DNA of 64,000 bases. It comes from Syngnathus acus (Eukaryota > Chordata > Actinopteri > Syngnathiformes > Syngnathidae). Below the pieces are notes generated by a model. That model was not told the origin of the DNA. It made no database searches and was given only the letters and a program-made list of their open reading frames with translations. Where the stretch lies: assembly GCF_901709675.1 (NCBI RefSeq), contig NC_051099.1, forward strand, positions 496,001 to 560,000, written 5' to 3'. The translations under genes were made by a program, and so were the position numbers. The number at the start of each line of letters is the position of its first letter. Position 1 is the stretch's first letter. This document shows positions 1 to 10,700 of the stretch, piece by piece.

Positions 1-3000
1 GGCAAGAACGACGGCTCGGTGGGCGGCGTCCGCTACTTTGAGTGCCAAGCCCTGCAGGGCATCTTCACGCGGCCCTCCAAGCTCACGCGACAGCCCACGG
101 CCGAGGGCAGCGACAGCCTGTCCGCCGAGTCGCTCAGCGCCCATAATCAGACGCTGCAAGGAGGCGGCGGGGGGGGCCTCGTCGGGCAGCGGGCGCCGAC
201 GCTCCGAGAGGGCCTGCTCAACAGCGCCGTCAAGACGGGAAACGAGTCGGGCTCCAACATGTCTGACAGCGGCTCTGTCAAGAAAAGCGCCGACAAGGAC
301 CTGAGGGCCGGAGATCGTGTTTTGGTGAGGGAGGGTCTCGTGCGTGCGTGCGCCGTGGATTGATGGCAAATACGTGACGAAATCTAATGCACTAAATAGA
401 ACGTAAAAGCATTTCTAATCCGGTATTGACTCCCTCTTTTTGTCTTTGCTGCCAGGTGGGAGGCTCCAAGATGGGTGTGATCCGCTACATAGGGGAGACG
501 GACTTTGCCAAGGGCGAGTGGTGCGGCGTGGAGCTGGACGAGCCTCTGGGCAAGAACGACGGCGCCGTGGCTGGCACCAGGTACAAAAGAAAGCCGCAAA
601 GTGTTCAAGTGGCATCATTGCATTCTGTCCTGGCAGATATTTCCAGTGCCTCCACAAGTTTGGCCTGTTCGCGCCCGTACACAAGGTGATCCGCATCGGC
701 TTCCCGTCCACCAGCCCGGCCAAGGCCAAGAAGAGCAAGCGAGTGGCCATGGGCGTGTCGTCGCTGGCTCACAGCCCCAGCAGCTCGTCCATCAGCTCCG
801 TCAGCTCGGTGGCCTCGTCGGTGGGCGGGCGACCCAGCCGCGCCGGCCTGGTGAGATCATTCGAAGGTCTTGCGCTCGCTCACGCCTTCATTTTTGCAGA
901 GCGAGCAACCTCCAAAGTCACCAAACGGGACGACGTGCCATTGATTTTGCTGGGCGGTTGACGCCTCTTTTTTTCATTTTTACTTGACTTCATTGCTGGC
1001 AACCTTTGCTTTATTCTCCGTCAGGCGTAAAGATGGCGGCGTGAGCGAGAATGCTTGCTCGCTCGCTCGGCTTGACTGATGGCGGTCTGTCCCTTGTGAT
1101 TAAGCGCCGTTGATTCTCCTCAAATACACTCCTTGGCAGCAAATTCTCATCAAGAACGCAGAAAAATACTAAAGAATGTGATCAAATACGAATAAATGTC
1201 ATGGAGAGGCTTAGAATAGGTTACACAATTAATCGGATAAATTGCAACCCCAAAATGATCATTTGAAAAGGAATGGGCCATAATTATAGTGAATGTTGAT
1301 GATCTTATATTGGTGATCATCTTCTAAATGGCGAAATGTGTCAAACACCACCCTCTAGTGGCTGACAAAATGTTTTCACCTCGATTTTTGTATTTTTTTT
1401 CTCCCCCCTGCTCTTGTTCCTCCAAGCTGACGGAGACGTCGTCGCGCTACGCCCGCAAGATCTCGGGCACCACCGCCCTGCAGGAGGCGCTGAAGGAGAA
1501 ACAGCAGCACATCGAGCAGCTGCTGGCTGAGCGCGACCTGGAGCGCGCCGACATGGCCAAAGCCACCAGCCGCATTTGCGAGGTGGAGAAGGAGCTCAGC
1601 GCCCTCAAGTCGCAGCATGTGCAGGTGGCAAACGTTAGCCAGATCAGGTCTCGCTCGCTCGCTCGCACGTCCGTCCTGACCCGATGTCCTCTCCAGTATG
1701 TGTCGGAGAACGAGGGCGCCCTGCAGCAAGTCACGGCCGCCTTGGCCGGCGTGCAGAAAGCCAAGGTGGAGCTCGCCAATCAGCTGGAGGAAGAGAAGAG
1801 GTAACGTTGAAGGCTGTCACCTGTTGCTGACCAAAACAGCAGCACCCGCAAAAGCCCATCATCTCTGAGTGTCAAGTCTTGGCGTCATTTAGTATGCCCG
1901 CAGTCAAGCTACAAATAAGTCAAGTACAAGACTCGTTGGGTAAAAGCCCCTGTTGTTTTCAGGAAAGTGGAGGACCTCCAGTTCAGAGTGGAGGAGGAGT
2001 CCATCACCAAAGGAGACCTGGAGGTAATCCATCAATTGTTGTCCGGGGGAATTCCAGGGGCAGCGCCGATGAAAAGTCACGCTTACCATCGGAGAGGATT
2101 GGCCCATTTTCCCCGAGCAGTCCTTGTTTCTAGGCGGGATTGTTACCATGACTTGATTGGATACAAATGCTGGGGCATTTCATCACTTGCCCCACCCATT
2201 GCTCCCAAAAATGGACTCCCAGTTGTATTTGGGTGCAGTAAAGTGTGTTTTTGCCAACAGGGAAAATGCAAGCATGACTCTGCATCCTTGGGGTTGGGTA
2301 AGAGGACCAAGGTGACCGACCACATTTGCTCAAAAACATGAGACCTGATTCTGGATACCTTCCACACACTTTGCTATATATTTCCTCTTGTGTGCTGTTG
2401 TCTTCCAAAAAAAAAAGTCAAGTCGTGCCTTCAAAGTAGCAATGGACTTGTTTCAAATGGATGCTTGCGACAGTGGCTGCGCTCTTCTCACAATTTCCCA
2501 TTTTCACGCTGCTGCAGTAACACAAGACGGACAGGGATGCGTCCATTCCTCTCTTTGGACTGATTGCATTGCTTGGAAATGGAAATGACACTTGGGAAGG
2601 ACTTTTATTCCCCAAATATGATGGTTAACCTTCCTCTGTTCTTCCCCATACCAGCAAACCACGGTGGAGGAGCAAAGATGCATCGTGCAGCTGGAAAAGG
2701 AGCTGGGCCGAACCAGGGCCGAGATCGAGATCCTTCGGGGTCAGCTGCCGGGCGCCGCCAGCGCCCAAGCGCTCGAATCTCAATCGAATCCGGCGGCGTT
2801 GGCGGCGAGTCGACGGGAGACCGAGGCGCTAAAATTGCTGTCGGAGAAACAGAGCCAGGAGATTGGTGAGTTGAAGCTGAAGGTCCAGCAGGCCACTAAG
2901 GAGAACATGGACATGATGGATGCCTGGAAGGTAACTAGCCCATCCCATTCCTTCCCGAGCCACGTCTTCATCTCGGCTAGCTCGCTTTTAATGCTCTTTT

Positions 3001-4571
3001 GCTCGTCTCGGCGCAGGCTAAATTTGACTCTCTGGTAAGCGACCACCAGCAGTCCCTGGAGGAGCTCAAGACCTCGTTCTCCGGTGAAAGCTCCACGCCC
3101 GAGGGACGAGAGCTTCGGGCCACCGTGGAGGGCCTGAAGATGGAGCATCAGCTCGAGGTGGAGAACCTCAAGGCCAAGTACAAAATCGAAGCCGCCATCC
3201 TCACCAAGGAACGCGAAGACCTCGTCGCTCGCCTCCAGGAGGCCGAGGACCACACCGGTAGTGAGGCCTTGGAGGAAGCCGGCGGCAAACTGCAGCGGGC
3301 TGAGAAAAGGCTGGCGGAGATGGAGGCGCTTCAACGGGAGAGCGCTCGAGAGCTGAAGGAACGGCTTGAGATTTCGGAGAAACAGTTAGCGGACTCCCGA
3401 TCCTTGCGGGAGGTCAGTCAAGAGGAGGTCCAGAAGCTGCGAGAGAAGCTGAGGGTGACGGCCAATCAGCTGCAGGCCATCCAGACCGACCGCGACGCTA
3501 ACGTGAGCGATGATGCGCAACAGCGCCGCCTGATGGCCAGTTATCTAACGCTTGATTCTCATAGGTGATTGAAGATAGCCACCTTTCTGACAAGAAGCTC
3601 GAGCAGAACATTGAAGGTATAACTCTTTACAGTTTCTATCTACACTTTTGACTTCTGTGACAGCCCATGTCACAGATGTAAACCATTGTCTTCTTTTCAG
3701 AAACCACGGAGAAGCTCCTGAAAAGGGAAAAAGAGGTCTCCACTCTCACCTCCCAAGTTGAAGCTCTCAAATCTCAAATTGGAGGCAAGTCTACCTGACA
3801 ACAGTGCATTATTCACTCAAACAAAGTCAACACCGGTTCCTCCCCCACCCCCCTCGGCAGTTCTGGAGGGCAAAGTTCGCTCGGGGGAAAGGAAGGCCGA
3901 AGCCCTCGTGCGGGAGAAGGTGCGTTTGGAGGCGGAGCTTGAGTCCATGACCAGAAAGTCCCACGATGCCTCCGGGCAGCTGCTCAGCATCAGCCAAGAG
4001 CTGTTGAAGAAAGAGGGGTAGGATTAGCTAAGCATCTGTTAGCATCTTTTTGAAAGGAGGCTCTTTTGCAAGCGTTTCTCGACTCGGTCGGTACCAGGAA
4101 CCTCAACGAGCTGAGGGTTCTGCTCCTGGAGTCGCGTCGACACTCTCGAGAGATGGACAAAGATCTGAACCGTGAAATGCGCAAAGCCGAGTGGAAGGTG
4201 AAGGAGCAAAAACTGCAGGATGACATCAAGACGCTTCGGGATAAACTCCTCGTGCTGGTGAGAGACGGACGACTCGTTTTACAAATTTGAAGATGAGCGG
4301 TAGAAGTGCAGTAGTACTTGCCTTTATTCCAGGGCCGTGAGAGATTCTCCCCGGACCACCGCCGTCACTCCATGCTGGACCCCTCGGCTTTGGACTCCGA
4401 GGTGAGCCGCCTTCGCCAGCAGCTGCTCAGCACTGAGGACGCCCTGAGGACGGCCCTGGAGCACAACCAGCAGGTGGACCAACTGGTGCAGGCCATGAGG
4501 AAGCATCCAGAGAAAAGCCCGGTAAGGTGCTATGGATGGCATACTCCTGAAAAAGGCGAATCATTCTCCAT

Positions 4572-4602
<31 letters not shown>

Positions 4603-4830
4603 TCCATCACTCACTCATCTGCTTCTTCTCCTTCAGATGCACGGAGCCCACAAGTCAGCCAACGGAATTCACCATCAGGAGCCCGACAGCAATCAAGACG
4701 TGCGTATCTTTTTTGAGTGACTTTACTACGGTGGCTGGCGTACATCCTGCCGGTGGTACTAAAACATCTTTTTGTTTGTTTGGGGGGGGGTGGTCGGTGT
4801 TTGCAGCAGCAGCAGCAGCAGCAGCGCTGA
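1..4830 (+). CDS. clip2: CAP-Gly domain linker protein 2 (CLIP-115), 3' part; 5' end outside window
   Basis: This is a microtubule plus-end tracking protein. Fifteen exons are visible: 1-324, 456-580, 637-850, 1427-1624, 1697-1800, 1963-2023, 2655-2930, 3017-3502, 3565-3616, 3701-3784, 3861-4017, 4098-4257, 4333-4521, 4637-4699 and 4807-4830. They give 838 codons plus TGA in one frame. The window opens inside the first CAP-Gly domain (GKNDGSVGG). The second CAP-Gly domain ([15 protein letters not shown]) spans 456-700, followed by a Ser-rich stretch and a long coiled coil. The tail motif NELRVLLLE and the ending SANGIHHQE match CLIP2 rather than CLIP1, and there is no C-terminal zinc knuckle as in CLIP1. 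Intron 10 uses a GC donor. The last exon starts in a CAG run. gtf2ird1 follows in the same order as in human 7q11.23. The paralogue call is firm; the start lies outside the window. Confidence 0.95.
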
Positions 4831-4974
4831 TACAAGACGAGAAAGCATCAACCGGGACTCAGAAGAACGTCCGTCCGACCGATCCATCCATCCTGCGGTG
4901 GCGGACGTATGAACTTGATATCGTAACCACGCACCTATTATCGATCCAGTTGCGAGCGAGGTCCGAGCGCTGTA

Positions 4975-4980
4975 AATAAA
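4975..4980 (+). terminator. clip2: clip2 polyadenylation signal AATAAA
   Basis: A canonical AATAAA lies 145 bases after the clip2 stop codon and is followed by GT-rich sequence. This implies a short 3' UTR. Use of the site is inferred. Confidence 0.6.
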
Positions 4981-5614
4981 ACGCCTTCCTGAGAGAAATG
5001 ATCTTCCGGCAAAAGCAACTTTCCTTGTCTTACTGTAGCGGTTGCCGCTTCATGTCCGAGAATTTACCACTAGGTCACTTTTGTTTGTTCTTTTATTTAT
5101 TGCTTTAAAATGATCTACCAAGTGACTCGCAGAGATGACAAAAGTATTTCTGTGCGCTTGAAGGGATCGGTCGCCAATGCGAAAGAATCCGTCACAGACA
5201 GTGACAAATAATGTACACACGTTTAAGAATGCAATGTTACCGGTGCTTTACTTGGGCTCAAAAGGTCTAGCCGCTATTCTCAAAGATTTTGTGGATGGCA
5301 AAAGAAGAGCTCCAGTCTTGTACTGTATCGGGAACTCTCATTATCGGGATTAATGCTGCAATGCTTTCCCAGGCTGACTCATTAAATATTTACAACCCAA
5401 ACAGTTTTCTCACTGGCTGCTGTTTCTTCATATTCACAGAACTATTTGAATGCACCGGAGCAAGATATTGGATTTCTTCCAGTGAAACATTGGCAACCAG
5501 GGCTAGCTAATTGGTTTGTTGTTCACGACGATCATACAGGATAAACAGCACACACGTTTTTTTAAAGCTGTGTTTACATTGCTATTCTAATTAAAACGTG
5601 TGCTTGTTGTTCTA

Positions 5615-5645
<31 letters not shown>

Positions 5646-7702
5646 TTTTTAACCAATGCACAATAACTGCTTTTGTTTTTCTTCATTGACGTACGCTGCC
5701 TGTGGCCCTCGCAGCATTTCTAATTGGCTAAATGTATGCTGTGCTGTGTATTCATTTCCCGCAGGCTTCTTGGACTTGTTTGGACGGACGAACGGATGCA
5801 ATAAAAAGATCATACACGCTCGGAATTTCCTTTCTCTTTCTCCTCCTCCCCAATCGTGTCCCTTTCCGGAGTTTCTCCGGTTAATCCTGCTCGGGCCGGC
5901 CGCAGCCAATGGACGCCGCCGTTGAGTTGGGGTTGGGATTAGCAGGAGGGCGAATGACTTTCAATTTTACTGGATTACAGAACAAAGAACGAGAAGAGGG
6001 CTGCGAAAAGGACACTACTACTCTTACTAGTGCTCTGGAGGGGAGAAAACAAGAGCAAGAGAGGAGATACAAATATTCAGGTTGGGATTACGTCTGTACC
6101 CCACCCCCCCAAAAAAAGTGCGTTGAGCGACATTTGTGCGTTTTTAACGATGGATTAAAAAAAAACGATTCTGGGATTGACAGCAAACGACCAGGCGGAT
6201 TTAATCGCGAATTAAGGTGAGCTATGGGTTCTTTTTTTTTCTTTTTTTACATCTTTCAACCTTCCCAAACGTTATCTGTAGCATACATTGTACATTCATT
6301 GAGAAATGAGTGGATTGTATGTGAAGAATCAATAGATTATTTCGCGACGACATCAACGAGAGGGAGGGGGGGGGGGGGTGCTAATGTTAGCTCGCGAGCT
6401 AACTAGCCAGCTACTTAGCTAGCCCGTTAGCTAATTAGCTCGCGCTTGGTTGCTTGCTGAACTCAAGAATGTCAGTCAATTAAGACAGCGGCAAAATGAA
6501 AAAGACTCTCCCGTCTTGTTTTGTAAGAGCAAGAGTGCGTGCGCGGCGTCAATTGTCTTTTTGGTTGTCCTTCGTTCAAGTGTCTGCTTAAAGGTTATTT
6601 CGGACCACACAACAATGCCAGCTGCTGTGCAACCAAACGGAGCGTTTAAAAGTCGTCTTTTAGTTTTTTTGTTTGTGTTGTTTTGAACACAATCTTAAAT
6701 CGAGTTCAACTGAACTTTTTGGGGGTTATTTGACAGTTGTTGATTTGTGCTCGCTCCTCCTTTCAATTTGGGGTAGTGTGTGTTTATTTGTTAATAAAAG
6801 CAACAAGGCTCGTCGTTAATGTCGGCCTTACGCTTAACGCTTTACTTTAAACTCAGTCCAAGTTGAAATTGCACAGGATTCGATAGACTGTTGTTTGGTG
6901 TTGGAGTGCCAAAAGTTCTTGGTCTCCAGTGTAGCGTTTGAGGAAATTCAATGGACTGGTTGGTGTTTCAATTTACGGTGGCTAACTCGCTTGTGTGTCA
7001 AATGTTACTAACCATAAATATTCCATCTTGTTTTCCACACTGTTCCCACCAACTTTGTCAAAGTGTCAAATTGTGTCTGGTGCCTGCCCAGTTTTCCCAC
7101 AAACGCTCACTTGAGCAGGTTTGTATGTCATTGCCATTGACTGTGTGTTATTTATCATGCTGCTCTATCTGCGCTCCGTCCGTCCGTCCGTCACTTCCTG
7201 ATCTGGGCTATGTGTTCAGGCTCAGTCTATTGTCAGGCCCTAATCGGTGAATGTTTGCTGCGGCCTCGGGGGAAACGCATTTAGACGGACGGCCACGCCT
7301 GCCTCTTCCTCTCCATCCATCTTCCTCCTCCTCCGTCGATGGAGCCAGAGCCCCGACCGGCCGGCATAATGCTCGGCAGTGTCTGCGGAGATTAAAGGGC
7401 CAGCGCTACATTGTTCGCATGCCCCGAGATTAGTTTCCAAGGAGACGGGTTGCGGTTGCCGTGGCAACGTGCCGGCCAGTCCCGTCTTCGTCCCTTCGCC
7501 CAACGGCATGTGACTGAGGCGGCCGACCGATGCTAAGATAACAGATTGAGACGTGGTCAGACGGAGGCGCTAAAGGGGGGTATTAAGATGTGAACGTAGG
7601 ACTCGCAGATGCTATGTTATTGATGACAAACGGATGCTAGTATGTTGCTATCGGATGCTAAGAAATTGCCAACAGTGTGTTCTTGTTGTCCTTGTAGCGG
7701 CC
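4981..7702. other. clip2-gtf2ird1 intergenic and 5' noncoding region of gtf2ird1
   Basis: No convincing coding exon is seen. There is an (AT)n tract near 5615-5636. A CCAAT box with GC-rich sequence at about 5880-5930 is a candidate gtf2ird1 promoter or noncoding first exon. Repeated ...TTAGCTAGC... motifs lie at 6380-6445. A GC-rich stretch at 7250-7510 contains a palindromic X-box. The coding start of gtf2ird1 sits directly behind a splice acceptor (CTTGTAG at about 7691-7697), so at least one noncoding exon must lie upstream. Confidence 0.5.
7455..7468. promoter_or_regulatory. RFX-type X-box palindrome upstream of gtf2ird1 coding start
   Basis: The sequence GTTGCC-GT-GGCAAC is a perfect inverted repeat of the RFX half-site with a 2-base spacer. 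It lies in a GC-rich block about 240 bases before the first coding exon of gtf2ird1. RFX factors bind such sites in ciliary and MHC-II genes. Occupancy here is unknown. Confidence 0.4.
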
Positions 7703-10700
7703 ATGTCTCAAATGAGGAAGCTGACATGTGATGGCGTGCGGCCCACCTCCCGCTGCGATCCTGCGCTTCCAGCGCCGTCTGCCAGGCAGGAGATCCTCAC
7801 CAGCTTGGTGTCGGCCCTGGATTCGGTGGTAAGTCCGCCGCCGCCGCCGCGCAACTTACCAGATGTGTGTAGTAAGCGAGCTTTTTGTCCAGTGCATGGC
7901 CATGTCCAAGTTGAACGCCGAGGTGGCCTGTGTCACCGTCCACGAGGACAGCGTTATCGCAGTTGGTACAGAAAAGGGACGCATTTTCCTCAACTCCAGG
8001 AGAGAAATCCAGACTGAATTCTACAAGTTTTGCCGTAAGTTCCTCCCACGTGTTCCCGAGAGTTATTTGGGGCTGAAGGACATTTGTGCTAGGTTTTCGA
8101 TGCCACTCTCATCCTTTGCCTGTAGGGGCGCCCTCGTACCTGCCCGACGTGACCTCTGCCAAAGACCAGGATGTGGATCCGGGCAAGGCGGGAAAGGAAG
8201 GCGAGCGTGCGAAAACGGGCCGAGCGCCTACGCTGCCGCCGCCGCTGCCGCCGCTGCCACCACCACAAACGGACGCGCAGTCCAACATTTTTGTCCTGAG
8301 GAAGATGGTGGACGAGGTCTTTACCGTTCTCTACAGTAAGCCCTTTTTTTCCCCGGTCGCATGGCAAGTGTAAAAGTGTTTGAGGGTTGCGCCAACGGAT
8401 TCCCCGTCGGTGTGCGCAGGTGAAGCGGCTGGAAAGAGCACCCTAGTCCCCGTGCCTTATGAGTGGCTCCAGAAGGAGCCCGCTTGCCTTGTGGCCCACG
8501 GTCTCCCGGAGGGCGTCTCCTTGAGAAAGCCGTCAGAGTATGACTCCAAGACGCTCGTACAAATTCTCGAGCAAAGCCACAGGATACAGTTCACCGTCAC
8601 AAGGTCAGCACCTAACACGGCTGACAATTTCCAGCCGGCTCAGTGACAAGTTCGGGCTTCACGGCTCGTTAGGGTTCTGCCGCTATTTTTGTAAGCGTGA
8701 CTATTTGCGGCGTATTAGTTTGGGCTCCGAGACGAATTGGGAGAGCGGGCGTTTGACGCGGCTCCTCCTCCGGTCTGTCGCGCAGGCCGACGGAAGACTT
8801 GTCCAAGTCGGCGAGCGCAGAGCTGGGCCATCAAAGCTCTTCCGGCAGCCCCGCGGCTCAGAGCGGCGCTGGCCCAGTCAAGACTACTGCCCAGGTAGTC
8901 ACACCGCCAAGTCCCGCCACTTCCGCCAACTCCGTTCTCTCAAACTTCCTGTACGGCATGCCCGTGTCCTCCAAACCCCACCCAGATGGCACGCCGGACT
9001 TCAAAGCCACGTCGCTCCTCAGCCTGGCCAAGGACCGACTGGCCGACTGGACGGACAAGGGCACGTGTGGGAAGGCTGCCGCTAGCAACGGTAGCGCCCC
9101 CGGCCGGCCGGTCGGGAGCTCCGCCCACGTTCGGAACCGGACGCGCGCTGACTTTTCCGTCTGTGTGCTTTTGTGGATCCGTAGATGAAACAACAAAACG
9201 AGCCGGTGAACCGGGTCAGACACCTGCGAGTGTCCACATTTCCAAGAGGCTACTCTTCTCCATCGTACACGAGAAATCGGGTATGCCTTCGCTCGCGAGC
9301 TGGAAACACAAATGAAATCCAAATATTCATTCAATGGTCATCCTGCCTCCGCAGAAAAATGGGACTCCTTCATTCGGGAGACGGAGGATATTAACACCTT
9401 GAGGGAATGTGTCCAGATTCTGTTCAACAGCAGATACGGTGAGGAGGAGGAGGCGGCAAGCGGGATCTGCCATCAAAGCAAAGATGGACCGGCCCACTTT
9501 TCCCAATTGTGATGCATAAAAACTTTTTTTTTCTTCTTCTTGTCTTTCTAGCCGAGGCCCTGGGTCTGGACCACATGGTGCCGGTTCCGTACCGCAAGAT
9601 AGCGTGCGACCCGGGCGCGGTGGAGATTCTGGGCATCCCGGACCAGATCCCCTTCAAGCGCCCGTGCACCTACGGGGTCCCCAAACTCAAACGCATCCTG
9701 GACCAGCGCCACGCCATCCGATTTGCGGTCAGGCGGTACGTCCGTGCTTTCCTTTCCGTTCCGTTCCTTTCGAGGAACATTGGCGAAAAGCTCACTCCAA
9801 GTACATTGGCGCTTTTTCACTGTCTGCTTTGCCTTACAGGATGTTTGATGAAAAGATTTTCACAGGTAAGATCAATTCAGCACGTGCACGCATTTATCAT
9901 ATGGAATCATTATCATTGACGTAAATGACAAAGTGTGTCAAGATGCCTGGAGCTATCTATGTTCAGGCCCCAAGCTTTGCCATTGTAACATTTGTTAAGA
10001 ATTCTCCGAAACCTGACCCACCCACCGTCTTTGATGCTCTCCCCCAAGCTGCCGCCGGCAAGATGTCGAAGGAAGAAAGCAAGCAGGACGCGGGGTCCTC
10101 CGCCCCAGAAGACGAGAACCTGAGTCTCACGCCCAGCGCCGCGGAGCTGCCAGTCAATCCTCACAGCGACTGGTCAGAGCGCGTTGCATTGTTTTGGCAG
10201 GCAGGGCCAACAAACGCCTCCTAATGAGCTGTCCCGTCCCGTCCCGCGTGTTGAATTGCACAGGTCGACCAGCGTGTGCGCCAGTCCCCTGGCTGAGTGC
10301 GCAGCAGGTGAGAACTCGAACCCGCCCGCCATCAAAGATGATGATGATGACGATGACGATGCCCCCTGCAGGTCCTTCGGCAGATTGCCTCCCCATTAAG
10401 AGGATTAAAACGGAGCCTCCGGACGGGGACATCATTCAAGTTACGGTGCCGGGTAAGTCAAACAAATGCAACGGGGGAAACATGCCGTATCACAAACCTT
10501 GCTCTTGTTTTTCCAAGCCGGCTCCAACGCCGAGGAGGCCGGCGAGCCCGAGCCCGCCTCCGCCCCCTCGTGTCGGGCCACGTCTGAGCCCGCCCCCTGG
10601 TGTCGGGCCGCGTCCTCTCCCTCGGGCCCCCTCGCAGGTAAGGGCCACAGCTCCCCCCTAGCCACCTTCCCGGACCACCGACTGATCCCTCACCGGCTTC

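Noticed and set aside
10010-10048. Earlier acceptor for the gtf2ird1 exon containing NSPKPDPP
   Set aside because: All upstream AG choices give a stop in the required phase. The acceptor at 10048/10049, with a good pyrimidine tract, fits.
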